Positions 1 to 8,100 of a DNA stretch of 40,011 nucleotides are shown here, one piece after another. How positions within the stretch are numbered: position 1 is the stretch's first letter; the number at the start of each line of letters is the position of its first letter. The notes beneath the pieces were generated by a model that had not been told where the DNA came from, made no database searches, and saw only the letters and a list, made by a program, of their open reading frames with translations. Source of the stretch: Sphingobacteriales bacterium. GTDB lineage: Bacteria > Bacteroidota > Bacteroidia > Chitinophagales > Chitinophagaceae. Where the stretch lies: positions 1-40,011 of the forward strand of contig JAHEBJ010000018.1 in NCBI GenBank assembly GCA_024642285.1, written 5' to 3'. Position numbers and translations under genes: made by a program.

Positions 1-170
1 GAGCCTGGTTCAGCACCGCTTAATCCTTTTTCAATAGTAGCACCTTTTAAAGCATCGCCTAATAATCCAACTACCATTGGTACATGAGTATTCAGGTAAT
101 AATCCATGTTGAAATTTCTGTCGGCCCCATTGGGATACAAAACACTTACTTTAATCATTCCTTTTTTCAT
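1..170 (-). CDS. EthD-family protein, N-terminal part only
   Basis: The reverse strand opens with ATG at 170 and runs off the window's left edge after about 56 codons. The translation begins MKKGMIKVSVLYPNG and continues with DYYLNTHVPMV and LLGDALKGATIEKGLSG. The short ferredoxin-like fold start with a YYxxxHxPMV motif is typical of EthD (ethyl tert-butyl ether degradation) family proteins. These are small dimeric alpha/beta barrel proteins of roughly 100 residues with mostly unknown substrates. A second in-frame ATG at 158 (MIKVSV) matches the usual family start and may be the true one. The gene is followed upstream by 118 bases of AT-rich DNA before the next gene on the same strand. The family call rests on motif recall and only half of the protein is visible. 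Confidence 0.72.
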   Translation of the reverse strand, partial: MKKGMIKVSVLYPNGADRNFNMDYYLNTHVPMVVGLLGDALKGATIEKGLSGAEPG

Positions 171-288
171 AACTGATAAAATTTTAAAGTTGGTTAAGGT
201 TCTATTTCGGGTAAGTTAAACTGGTAAAGCACTTTACTAGCATAGTAATTTTACAAATAAAAAATCTAAAATACAAACAGATGTTTAA

Positions 289-1407
289 TTATACAGATAT
301 GCAACGGTCACGTGCTATATTCTTCCATAACAAAGCGGCCTGTCCATTTTCAATAAGCGTTACAGTGTCATAGAGTGCCACTGTAGGGCAGATATGGTAG
401 GGGATACCATAAAGAATATCTCCGGGTTTGAATGCATGACCGGTTTTATTTTCCAAAACCAAATGCTCCTCACTTTGGCTAATCGCAGTCAGCGATTCAA
501 ATTCGGAAAAAAAAATCCTTTTAGTTATTTCATTTTCAGAAGCAACTGATTTGTGACCGAGATCAGTACATACCTTGCCAGCACCGGGTATTGAAATGAC
601 CCTTGTTAATAAAATGGCTGCAGGAAGAAATTCCTGTTCGGGACAAATAGTAGAGTAGCCTCTGTCCCAATAAATAAAGGTGCCCGGACTGCATTCTACA
701 TTTTGTCGTTTGCAATGAACGGAAAAGGTAGGAGAGCCGCCGGCAATAATAACCGGAGCAGGTAATTTTATCGCATTGATTTTGTTTACCAAAGTTTCTA
801 CCAGTGAAAAAGCTTCGTCAACATTTTTTTTCTTTTCATCGTAATCACAATGCCTGATATGTCCGTCGTAAGCATGCAGACCTTTTATTTCAATACCCGG
901 AGCTTCTGAACAATATTTGTAAAGTGCCAGTGCATCATCGCCGGTATTGATTCCGGTTCTGTTCATACCTACATTCAAATCAATATAAACCGGCACGGTT
1001 AACCCTGCTTTGATAAATGCGTCAGAAAGTTGCTTTGCCGAAAACTTGTTATCGGTAAGGCAGGAATATGTTGTTGCCGGATATTTTTTTACCAAACTAA
1101 TAAACCGGCTCAGTTTTGGTCCGATCGGTTGATAAGCCAGCAAAACGTTTTTGGCATTTACCATGCCCAACATTTCGGCTTCAGCAATGGTGGCGCATTT
1201 GAATTTGTAAATGCCGGCTGCAATCATCATATTAACAACTTCGGCACATTTATGTGTTTTAACATGCGGACGTAACCTGTTTAAATCACCAACCATACCG
1301 ATTGCTGTTTGAATATTAGCAGCAACTCTTTCTGGAAAAATTAAAAGTGCAGGCGAATCAATGTCATCTGCATTGGAAATTTTATACCAGCTATTATATC
1401 CATTCAT
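289..1407 (-). CDS. D-threonine aldolase / D-serine dehydratase-like PLP enzyme (alanine racemase fold)
   Basis: This 372-residue protein has the fold-III PLP barrel of the D-threonine aldolase/D-serine dehydratase (DSD1) group. RPHVKTHK at residues 46-53 carries the presumed Schiff-base lysine K50. A glycine-rich phosphate-binding segment, VIIAGGSPTFS, lies in the middle. Near the C-terminus, YHICPT gives H338 and C340, the HxC pair that binds the divalent metal in this family. Length and motif order are normal, so the enzyme looks intact. The likely reaction is metal- and PLP-dependent cleavage or dehydration of D-3-hydroxy amino acids; aldolase and dehydratase cannot be told apart by eye. 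It is a stand-alone gene between a SHOCT protein and an EthD protein, all on the minus strand but separated by about 90-120 bases. Confidence 0.85.
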   Translation of the reverse strand: MNGYNSWYKISNADDIDSPALLIFPERVAANIQTAIGMVGDLNRLRPHVKTHKCAEVVNMMIAAGIYKFKCATIAEAEMLGMVNAKNVLLAYQPIGPKLSRFISLVKKYPATTYSCLTDNKFSAKQLSDAFIKAGLTVPVYIDLNVGMNRTGINTGDDALALYKYCSEAPGIEIKGLHAYDGHIRHCDYDEKKKNVDEAFSLVETLVNKINAIKLPAPVIIAGGSPTFSVHCKRQNVECSPGTFIYWDRGYSTICPEQEFLPAAILLTRVISIPGAGKVCTDLGHKSVASENEITKRIFFSEFESLTAISQSEEHLVLENKTGHAFKPGDILYGIPYHICPTVALYDTVTLIENGQAALLWKNIARDRCISV

Positions 1408-1496
1408 CAGAAACAGGTTAATAATGATGATTTGTTTTCCTTTATCCGGCGTAATTTTTTAAACATTACGACTCAGTTTGATGAGAATAATATGAC

Positions 1497-2111
1497 CTAT
1501 TGCTTTGCCAGCAATTTCTTTTTCTGTGCTTCGTATTCGTCTTTGGTTAACGCACCGGATTTGTACAGGTCGAATAATTTTTTTATTTCATCAGCTACAA
1601 TTATCTGTCTTAGATCATCAGGTATGTTTTGTTTATTTACTTCCGCAGGTTGGGTTGTTATTTTAACAGGTTCTGCAATGGGTTGGCTTCGGTTACCTAA
1701 AAATTCAGCAGGAACTGTTAATTCATTGGGTAGCCTGTCGGGACTTGCTATAGCTTTTTCAAAGTCCAGAAAAAAATCTACATCATCGGTTGATTTATTT
1801 TTAAAAGTAACCGTTCCCTGAATGCGGATGCTTTGATTTTCGGGCCCGGTGTTTTTAAAGGTTCGTAATTTATCAACAACTACAGAGCTGTTTTGCATTT
1901 TATAAGTATCGGTACGAGCCATGTTTGAGTGAAATTTAATAAACCTGAAATAGCCCGCTGCTGATGTGCCGTTTGCAAAATTCAATACCTGACCAGGATA
2001 AATTTTATAGCCGCCGCTGCAGTAAAGTGTATCATTTTCGAAACTTGGCAGGTTGCTCTGAGCTGAGGAAACCATCGGGAAAAGAAAAATAATTGAAAAT
2101 ATAAATTTCAT
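1497..2111 (-). CDS. Secreted protein with C-terminal SHOCT domain
   Basis: The 204-residue protein starts with a clear Sec signal peptide (MKFIFSIIFLFPMVSSAQS, cleavage probably near residue 18). The middle part, about residues 25-140, is beta-rich with no recognised fold. The last ~30 residues (IKKLFDLYKSGALTKDEYEA followed by a lysine-rich tail) are a textbook SHOCT domain, a short helical hairpin often found at protein ends and thought to mediate oligomerisation. It sits 69 bases downstream of the Fe-S membrane protein on the same strand and may be co-transcribed with it. Function is unknown. Only the signal peptide and SHOCT domain are supported. Confidence 0.8.
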   Translation of the reverse strand: MKFIFSIIFLFPMVSSAQSNLPSFENDTLYCSGGYKIYPGQVLNFANGTSAAGYFRFIKFHSNMARTDTYKMQNSSVVVDKLRTFKNTGPENQSIRIQGTVTFKNKSTDDVDFFLDFEKAIASPDRLPNELTVPAEFLGNRSQPIAEPVKITTQPAEVNKQNIPDDLRQIIVADEIKKLFDLYKSGALTKDEYEAQKKKLLAKQ

Positions 2112-2180
2112 AAATAAACTATTAGCAGTAAGTAAATAGTGTGATAGTTTTAATTTTATTGCGGTTTTCAGCTTCTTAGT

Positions 2181-3497
2181 CTACTTCATCTCCTCCACCC
2201 ACTTATCCCTGTCATCAGGACTGAATTTCCACGGCGCAAAATTATTTTCAATATTGCTGAACATAACATTCCATTCCTGTGGAGCATTGCTGTCTTCCAT
2301 AATCAGGGAGCGGCGAAGTTCTAGTATAATATCCAAGGGTGAAATAGATACGGGGCATTCCTGCACACAAGCATTACAGGTGGTGCAGGCACGCAGTTCT
2401 TCAACAGTAATATGAGAGAAAAGATTTTTGCCATCATCCTTAAATTCACCGTTGCTGCGGATGTTTTTTCCAACTTCTTCAAGCCGGTCACGGGTATCCA
2501 TCATTATTTTGCGTGGACTCAATAATTTACCGGTTTGTGTTGCCGGACAGGCCGCTGAACAGCGTCCACACTCGGTGCAACTATAACTATCCAGCAAACT
2601 TTTCCAACTCAGATCAAAAACATCTTTGGCGCCAAATTTCATTGGAGCAGCATCTCCGCCAGCTGGCGGAGCAAGTTCGGGCTGCATCATATACTTTACT
2701 TCGTTCTGCACATTTCCCATATTATCCATCTTACCTATGTTTTCAAGCCTGGCATAATAAGCATTAGGGAAGGCTAACAAAATATGAAGATGCTTGCTGT
2801 AAGGCAGGTAATTTAAAAACGCAAAAATGCCGATGATGTGTAACCACCATGCACCACGCTCTATTCCAATCAGCGTTGATGATGAAAGTCCGTCCATCAT
2901 TGGAGCCAAAATACCTGAGATCACAAAATTTCCGGTTTCATGATAATGCGCTGCACCTTGTAATTGCAACGCTCTGTCTGCGCTGTTCATCGTAAGAAAC
3001 AATGTCATTAATACTATCTCGGTGATCAGAATATAATTTGCATCACTTTTCGGCCAGCCGTCAAGGTCTTTACTGATAAATCGTTTTATTTTGATAACAT
3101 TTCTTCTGATCAAAAAGACAACACAGGCTACTAAAACACCCAATGCAAGCAATTCAAAACTATTTATAAGAAAACTATATAACCCGCCGATATATGGAAG
3201 GAACAATCTGTGGGTTCCTAAAATACCATCCAGTACAATTTCAAGAACTTCTAAATTGATGATGACAAAACCTGCGTACACAATAAAATGAAGTACCGCA
3301 ACCAGCGGATTTCGAAACATTTTTTTTTGGCCGAAGGCAAGAAGCAACATATTTTTCCAGCGTTTGGAAGGATTGTCGGAAAGGTCTTCTTCTTTGCCTA
3401 AGAAAATATTGCGGCGGATAATGCCGATATTTTTTGCAAATAAAAGAATGGCAAAAGCCGAAACAGCAATAAACAATATTTGTTGTACGATTTGCAT
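2181..3497 (-). CDS. Membrane (Fe-S)-binding protein, HdrD/GlpC-like with NarI-like membrane domain
   Basis: The 438-residue protein has a membrane half of about five hydrophobic helices (residues 5-245), resembling the cytochrome b-type gamma subunit of nitrate reductase, with candidate haem histidines H220, H236 and H238. A soluble half follows with two 4Fe-4S motifs: C307-x2-C310-x2-C313-x3-C317 and C371-x2-C374-x2-C377-x3-C381. This layout matches the Bacteroidota (Fe-S)-binding proteins related to HdrD/GlpC, which move electrons between a cytoplasmic donor and the quinone pool. The protein is usually encoded next to a second subunit with CCG (cysteine-rich) domains. No such gene is present on either side here; downstream is the SHOCT gene and upstream a divergent phosphoribosyltransferase. 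Electron donor and acceptor are not known. Confidence 0.85.
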   Translation of the reverse strand: MQIVQQILFIAVSAFAILLFAKNIGIIRRNIFLGKEEDLSDNPSKRWKNMLLLAFGQKKMFRNPLVAVLHFIVYAGFVIINLEVLEIVLDGILGTHRLFLPYIGGLYSFLINSFELLALGVLVACVVFLIRRNVIKIKRFISKDLDGWPKSDANYILITEIVLMTLFLTMNSADRALQLQGAAHYHETGNFVISGILAPMMDGLSSSTLIGIERGAWWLHIIGIFAFLNYLPYSKHLHILLAFPNAYYARLENIGKMDNMGNVQNEVKYMMQPELAPPAGGDAAPMKFGAKDVFDLSWKSLLDSYSCTECGRCSAACPATQTGKLLSPRKIMMDTRDRLEEVGKNIRSNGEFKDDGKNLFSHITVEELRACTTCNACVQECPVSISPLDIILELRRSLIMEDSNAPQEWNVMFSNIENNFAPWKFSPDDRDKWVEEMK

Positions 3498-3531
3498 AAG
3501 CGGGTTTATGCTGCTAAGGTAAATGTTTTTA

Positions 3532-3619
3532 TTACCACAGATGGCACCGATTTGTTTTTACTGATTACCAAAAATATTTATTTAAATCTGTGCATTAATT
3601 TGCGTAAATCTGTGGTTAA
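3532..3619. repeat. Palindromic intergenic repeat with ACCACAGAT/ATCTGTGGT arms
   Basis: Perfect 9-base inverted arms lie at 3534-3542 (ACCACAGAT) and 3608-3616 (ATCTGTGGT). Inside and overlapping the right arm is a direct repeat AAATCTGTG at 3584-3592 and 3606-3614. It lies in the divergent gap between the Fe-S protein and the phosphoribosyltransferase, ending about 20 bases before the latter's start. From memory, elements of this AATCTGTG...AATCTGTGG type recur in many Bacteroidota intergenic regions. Confidence 0.6.
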
Positions 3620-3638
3620 CTCTTAAATTCGTACTATC

Positions 3639-4136
3639 ATGGAATACAAAAGACAGATACTAACTGCCGAAGTAGCTAACAGAAAGCTACGCCGTATGGC
3701 ACTGCAGGTTGTTGAGCAAAACTATAATACCCCACAACTTGTACTGATTGGTATTAAAGCCAATGGTATTGTAATAGCAGAAAAGATACGCCAGTATTTG
3801 AATGGCGTTTTTAAAGGAGAGGTGGTCGTTTTGGAGTTAAGTCTGGATAAGAAGAAACCGGCTGCAATTACAATGAATAATTCCGTTGATTTTACAAATA
3901 AGACCGTATTGCTGATCGACGATGTGGCCAACAGCGGCCGAACCATGATGTATGCATTAAAGCCTTTGCTGGAACAACTGCCAAACAAAATTCAAACACT
4001 GGCTTTGGTTGAAAGAACCCATAAAACTTTTCCGGTGGCGGTTGACTATGTAGGCTTTTCAATTTCAACAACGCTCGACGAACATATACAGGTTGAGGTA
4101 GAGAATGGAGAAGTAACCGGGGCGTGGATGGATTAA
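3639..4136 (+). CDS. PyrR-like phosphoribosyltransferase
   Basis: The 165-residue type I phosphoribosyltransferase has the PRPP-binding loop LLIDDVANSGRT, with D94, D95 and S99-G100-R101-T102. An early LIGIKANGIVIAEKI segment and a late LVERTHKTFPVAVDYVG segment both correspond to PyrR-like proteins (uracil phosphoribosyltransferase/pyrimidine attenuator regulator family). Size is close to PyrR (about 180 residues). Whether it regulates RNA, salvages a base or does something else cannot be decided: no pyr operon is adjacent and no PyrR-type attenuator is visible. Its stop codon overlaps the stop of the convergent DUF2279 gene by 4 bases (4133-4136), so the two genes share a TTAA end. Confidence 0.85.
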   Translation: MEYKRQILTAEVANRKLRRMALQVVEQNYNTPQLVLIGIKANGIVIAEKIRQYLNGVFKGEVVVLELSLDKKKPAAITMNNSVDFTNKTVLLIDDVANSGRTMMYALKPLLEQLPNKIQTLALVERTHKTFPVAVDYVGFSISTTLDEHIQVEVENGEVTGAWMD

Positions 4137-5164
4137 AAGCCGATTGCCCGTACTTTAAAACTTCCGTTCGAAAATTCCAAAGCCGGCGCAGGTATTTTAA
4201 TGATGTTCAACAAGCGAAGCGCCAGTTTAATTCCTTTTTTATTGGTTTTTATTTTTGTGAGATCAACATCTGGTGCAAGGTACCACTGGCGGTAACGTTT
4301 TATATCTGTCCGGCTGAAGTTGATATTGCCATTATCATCTTTTCCAATATTCTCCCTTGCGCCAAACATGCCCTCGGCACCGGTACCAATTGAAATATTC
4401 AGCCATGCAGGCAATTTACTTTTAGGAAAAAACGATTTGAGGTTGGTACTGAGCCAGTAAGTTTGTCCGTTATAATCTTTCAGAAACCTTTCAGCCGTGC
4501 TGCTGCCAAAAATTTTATCACTGCGGTCGTTTAAAGCCGGGTCAGAATAGGATTTTCGGTGCAAAGAGAATTTCATTTGAATGCGTTGTTCATCCCAGGC
4601 AAGTTCCTGCGATATCATTAATCCGCTACCGATAAAGTTAGCGCCAATATCGCTCCAGCTCCATCCCCATTCGCAGCTGAAACCATCCAATATTTCTATC
4701 AACGTATGGTAAGCCACGCCGGTCAATCCACCAAGCCAAATTCTTTTTTTTCTGTCTATACCTGTCCATCTCCACAATTCCATGCCCACCAGGCTTTCGG
4801 CATAAACTCCATAAACATGTCCAATCTTATCCATGCCTTTCCATTCGGGAAGATCGTTGAATGTGTGAAAATTACATTGAGGATAATTTTTATACCAGGC
4901 CGAATAAAGACCCAACATTGCTCCGCCATAGGCAACAACATTTGTGGCAGCAATAATTTTCACCCTTCTGTTAATTTGCGTTTTAGTTAATGCAGTGATT
5001 TGTTGATTTGATGTTTTATTTATTTTGATACCTGCGGAATCCTGTGCAAAAACTAAATTCGAAAATATAATACTGATGGAAATTGTGAATGCCGCTTTGC
5101 GGATAAATCTGCAAGAGGTTTTTGCATTTGATTTTATATTTGCTTTTTGGTACATAAAAAACAA
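4133..5164 (-). CDS. DUF2279 family protein
   Basis: The ORF encodes 343 residues, with a second in-frame ATG three codons in (5155). A hydrophobic segment at about 25-40 ending in VFAQ is a probable signal peptide preceded by a long basic stretch. The core (about residues 70-200) contains WKGMDKIGHVYGVYAES, GLTGVAYHTLIEILDGFS and WGWSWSDIGANFIGS, the conserved pieces of DUF2279, a Bacteroidota envelope family whose fold resembles VanZ/YfiM-like membrane proteins. The C-terminal 130 residues look like outer-membrane-type beta strands. A -7-like TATTTTTG on the minus strand (5169-5162) sits just upstream of the ATG codons, which would favour the 5155 start. Function is unknown. Confidence 0.78.
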   Translation of the reverse strand: MFFMYQKANIKSNAKTSCRFIRKAAFTISISIIFSNLVFAQDSAGIKINKTSNQQITALTKTQINRRVKIIAATNVVAYGGAMLGLYSAWYKNYPQCNFHTFNDLPEWKGMDKIGHVYGVYAESLVGMELWRWTGIDRKKRIWLGGLTGVAYHTLIEILDGFSCEWGWSWSDIGANFIGSGLMISQELAWDEQRIQMKFSLHRKSYSDPALNDRSDKIFGSSTAERFLKDYNGQTYWLSTNLKSFFPKSKLPAWLNISIGTGAEGMFGARENIGKDDNGNINFSRTDIKRYRQWYLAPDVDLTKIKTNKKGIKLALRLLNIIKIPAPALEFSNGSFKVRAIGF

Positions 5165-5202
5165 AAATACGGGTATGTGTCGTGAAAGATATACGAAACA
5201 TT

Positions 5203-5210
5203 TATTTTTG
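5203..5210 (+). promoter_or_regulatory. Bacteroidota -7 element (TATTTTTG) upstream of phosphohexomutase
   Basis: TATTTTTG is a full match to the TAnnTTTG consensus used by the Bacteroidota primary sigma factor, 20 bases before the ATG at 5231. No good TTG is seen at the -33 position, so support comes from the -7 element and placement only. Confidence 0.45.
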
Positions 5211-5230
5211 AGGATGTAAACAGATAAACT

Positions 5231-6958
5231 ATGAACGAGATTACACAGTTAAAAATTGCAAAATGGCTTGAAGGAAATTATGACCAATCAGTAAAAGATG
5301 ACATATCGTCTTTGCAAAAGGAAAATCCGGCTGAGCTGGAAGATGCATTTTATAAGAATCTTGAATTTGGTACCGGGGGCCTTAGAGGAATTATGGGCGT
5401 GGGCACCAACCGGATGAATAAATATACTGTGGGCATGGCTACACAGGGTTATGCCAATTATTTAAAACAATGTTTCGCAGGAGAAGTTTCTGTAGCTATA
5501 GCGCATGACTGCCGAAACAACAGCCGTTTTTTTGCGGAAATAACAGCCAATGTTTTTGCGGCAAACGGCATTAAGGTTTATCTTTTTGAGGCCCTCAGAC
5601 CAACTCCCGAATTAAGTTTTGCCATTCGTGAAAACGGCTGCAAGGGTGGGGTAGTATGTACCGCATCGCATAATCCAAAAGAATACAATGGTTATAAGGC
5701 TTATTGGGATGATGGCGCACAGATGGTTCCTCCACATGATAAAAATGTTATTACCGAAGTTGAAAAAATTGCGAGTGTTGATGATGTGAAGTGGAGCGGT
5801 GGTGAAACCAATATAACCATCGTTGGTGAGGCGATGGATAATGAATATCTCGATATGGTTAAAAGCCTTAGTGTTTACCCGGAAGTATGTACCACACAAA
5901 GCGATCTGAAAATTGTGTACACACCGATTCACGGAACCGGAATTGTACTGGTGCCGAAAGCATTGGAAAAATTTGGATTTAAAAATGTGCATATTGTAGA
6001 AGAGCAAAGCACACCCGATGGAAATTTTCCGACAGTTGTTTATCCAAATCCCGAAGAGACAGAAGCCATGAGCATTGGTTTGAAAAAAGCCAAAGCACTT
6101 GACGCTGATATTTTACTGGGCACCGATCCTGATGCAGACAGGGTTGCCATTGGCGTAAAAAACAAAAAAGGCGATTGGGTTTTGCTGAACGGTAATCAAA
6201 CCGCAGTGCTTGCTTTTAATTACATGATTGAGGCACGTAAAGCAAAAGGTATTGCTGAACCCAATGATATGGTGATAAAAACAATTGTTACCACCGATAT
6301 GATTGATGCGATAGCCAAAGCCAATGGCGTGGCCTGTTATAACGTACTCACTGGTTTTAAGTGGATCAGTAAGATGATCAAAGAAAAAGAGGGCAAAGAA
6401 AACTATATTATAGGAGGAGAAGAAAGTTTTGGACTGATGATTGGTGATAAGATTAGAGATAAGGATGCAATTAGTGCGGTAGCGTTGAGCTGCGAAATGG
6501 CCGCTTACGAAAAAGGTAAGGGCCGCACATTGTACGATAAGCTGGTTGACCTTTGTTTGCAATATGGTTTTTATAAAGAAAGCCTGGTAAGTATTACTAA
6601 AAAGGGGATGAATGGCGCTGCAGAAATCGCTGCTATGATGGAAGGCTATCGAAAAAATCCACCAGCAAATATTGATGGAGCCGTTGTAGCTGAATTGCTG
6701 GATTACGAATTGCAGGTTGGTAAAAATTTAATCAGCGGCGAAACCTGGCGGATTGATCTGCCCAAAAGTAACGTGTTACAATTTGTTTTGGAAGACGGCA
6801 CAAAAATTTCGGCCAGGCCAAGCGGTACTGAACCAAAAATAAAATTTTATTTCAGTGTGAATGATTCTCTACCCGAAGCCGATGCGTTTGATGCTACAGA
6901 AAAATTGCTTGACGAAAAAATTGGCAGAATCATTAAGGAAATGGGTTTAAACCAGTAA
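5231..6958 (+). CDS. Phospho-sugar mutase (phosphoglucomutase/phosphomannomutase)
   Basis: The 575-residue alpha-D-phosphohexomutase has all four family signatures. TASHNP (S146 is the phosphoserine), the metal loop TDPDADR, the sugar-specificity loop GGEESFG and the C-terminal phosphate-binding RPSGTEPKIKFY are all intact. The length fits the long PgcA/PGM2-like branch. It interconverts hexose-1- and hexose-6-phosphates in the cytoplasm, feeding glycogen, nucleotide sugars and envelope polysaccharides. Glucose versus mannose specificity cannot be fixed by eye. The gene is divergent from the DUF2279 gene with 66 bases between, and is followed 60 bases later by the isoaspartyl methyltransferase on the same strand. 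Confidence 0.93.
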   Translation: MNEITQLKIAKWLEGNYDQSVKDDISSLQKENPAELEDAFYKNLEFGTGGLRGIMGVGTNRMNKYTVGMATQGYANYLKQCFAGEVSVAIAHDCRNNSRFFAEITANVFAANGIKVYLFEALRPTPELSFAIRENGCKGGVVCTASHNPKEYNGYKAYWDDGAQMVPPHDKNVITEVEKIASVDDVKWSGGETNITIVGEAMDNEYLDMVKSLSVYPEVCTTQSDLKIVYTPIHGTGIVLVPKALEKFGFKNVHIVEEQSTPDGNFPTVVYPNPEETEAMSIGLKKAKALDADILLGTDPDADRVAIGVKNKKGDWVLLNGNQTAVLAFNYMIEARKAKGIAEPNDMVIKTIVTTDMIDAIAKANGVACYNVLTGFKWISKMIKEKEGKENYIIGGEESFGLMIGDKIRDKDAISAVALSCEMAAYEKGKGRTLYDKLVDLCLQYGFYKESLVSITKKGMNGAAEIAAMMEGYRKNPPANIDGAVVAELLDYELQVGKNLISGETWRIDLPKSNVLQFVLEDGTKISARPSGTEPKIKFYFSVNDSLPEADAFDATEKLLDEKIGRIIKEMGLNQ

Positions 6959-7018
6959 AACTTTTTTGAAAATGATTGGACCATTTTAAGCCGACATTCT
7001 TTTATCTTGCAGCCAGCT

Positions 7019-7675
7019 ATGAGAAAATACGAAGACAGTTACCAGCATAAAGGCCTCCGCAATAAACTGATGGATCAGCTAAGAGATAAAGGCATCAGCG
7101 ATGAAAATGTGCTGCGAGCCATGAACAATATTCCAAGGCACTATTTTTTAGACAGTGCTTTTGATAAGATCGCTTATGAAGACCGGGCATTCCCCATCAG
7201 CGAGGGACAAACTATTTCGCAACCTTACACGGTTGCTTATCAAACGCAGTTGTTGCAGGTAAAACCAAATGATAAAATTTTAGAAATAGGAACCGGTAGT
7301 ATATACCAGGCCACGGTGTTGGCCGAAATGGGCGCCAAGGTATTTACTATTGAAAGGCAGAAAAAATTATTTGAGCTGACAAAGCAATTCATTTTTAAAT
7401 CGCAATATCCTAATATCAAATTTTTTTACGGCGATGGATATGAAGGATTACCAACCTTTGCTCCGTTTGATAAAGTGATCATTACAGCGGCTGCACCTTT
7501 TATTCCGCCTAAACTGATTGCACAATTAAAACCCGGAGGTAAAATGGTTATACCGGTTGATGAAGATCATCATCAACGTATGTTACGCCTTACAAAAAAT
7601 GAGGATGGGACATACAGTGAGGAAGCTTTTCAGAATTTTAGTTTTGTACCAATGCTGAGTGGGAAGAATGGGTAG
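7019..7675 (+). CDS. pcm: Protein-L-isoaspartate O-methyltransferase
   Basis: This enzyme repairs isoaspartyl damage by transferring methyl from SAM to L-isoaspartyl carboxylates in aged proteins. The ATG at 7019 gives 218 residues, normal for PCMT. The upstream in-frame TTG at 7007 is less likely because it falls within a promoter-like TATCTTGC. The substrate motif EGQTISQPY, motif I LEIGTGSIYQA, the post-I stretch ending in IER and the late LKPGGKMVIPV are all present. Motif I is unusual: the third glycine of the SAM loop (normally GTGSGYQ or GTGCGYQ) is isoleucine (I95, codon ATA at 7311-7313). The remaining fold is complete, so the gene looks functional apart from this change. It is downstream of the phosphohexomutase. 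Confidence 0.92.
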   Translation: MRKYEDSYQHKGLRNKLMDQLRDKGISDENVLRAMNNIPRHYFLDSAFDKIAYEDRAFPISEGQTISQPYTVAYQTQLLQVKPNDKILEIGTGSIYQATVLAEMGAKVFTIERQKKLFELTKQFIFKSQYPNIKFFYGDGYEGLPTFAPFDKVIITAAAPFIPPKLIAQLKPGGKMVIPVDEDHHQRMLRLTKNEDGTYSEEAFQNFSFVPMLSGKNG

Positions 7676-7685
7676 ATAGTTAGTT

Positions 7686-7782
7686 AGTTTTTAGTTCTTA
7701 GTTTTGAGTTTTCTGACTAAGTAGGTTCATCTAACATCGGGTACCTAAAACAATAAAACTAAAAACTAAGAATTAAAAAACT
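7686..7782. repeat. Imperfect inverted repeat (AGTTTTTAGTTCTTAG type)
   Basis: The left arm at 7686-7709 and right arm at 7758-7782 are near-perfect reverse complements, about 22 of 25 positions with one gap. They enclose a loop of 48 bases. It fills the gap between pcm and a small membrane protein gene. It could act as a transcription terminator for pcm or be a dispersed low-complexity repeat. Confidence 0.55.
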
Positions 7783-7792
7783 TTATGCTCTT

Positions 7793-8095
7793 ATGCGTTT
7801 CTTCTCAAAAATAACAGTCATTTTCAACATCAGTTTCGTTCTTGCTGTAGTGTTGTGGTATGTTGAAAGAAACAATAGTTATGAAGGTAACAGTCAGCAA
7901 ATTTTGCCGCTTCCATGGCTTGAGGGAACCTTGGTTATCCTGGGCTACGGTGCCATTATTGTGAATACACTATTTCTGATCCTTTATTTTGTTTTCTCGT
8001 CCTTAAAAGTGAATACCCAGGTTGCAAAATGGATCATTATCTTTAACATCATTATTTTTTGCTGCCAGGTTTATTTTCATTTCATTTTAAAATAA
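7793..8095 (+). CDS. Small three-helix membrane protein, unknown function
   Basis: The 100-residue protein has three hydrophobic segments at roughly residues 5-24, 42-70 and 78-97, separated by short polar loops. The first two residues after the start are basic (MRFF), suggesting an inside N-terminus. I do not recognise a family. It is supported as real by its position: its stop at 8095 is five bases before the ATG of the queuosine-precursor transporter, so the two are probably one transcript, and no competing frame is present. Confidence 0.6.
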   Translation: MRFFSKITVIFNISFVLAVVLWYVERNNSYEGNSQQILPLPWLEGTLVILGYGAIIVNTLFLILYFVFSSLKVNTQVAKWIIIFNIIIFCCQVYFHFILK

Positions 8096-8100
8096 ATTTA

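Noticed and set aside
7007-7018. TTG start giving a PCMT four residues longer
   Set aside because: The TTG lies within a promoter-like TATCTTGC; the ATG at 7019 gives the normal family length.
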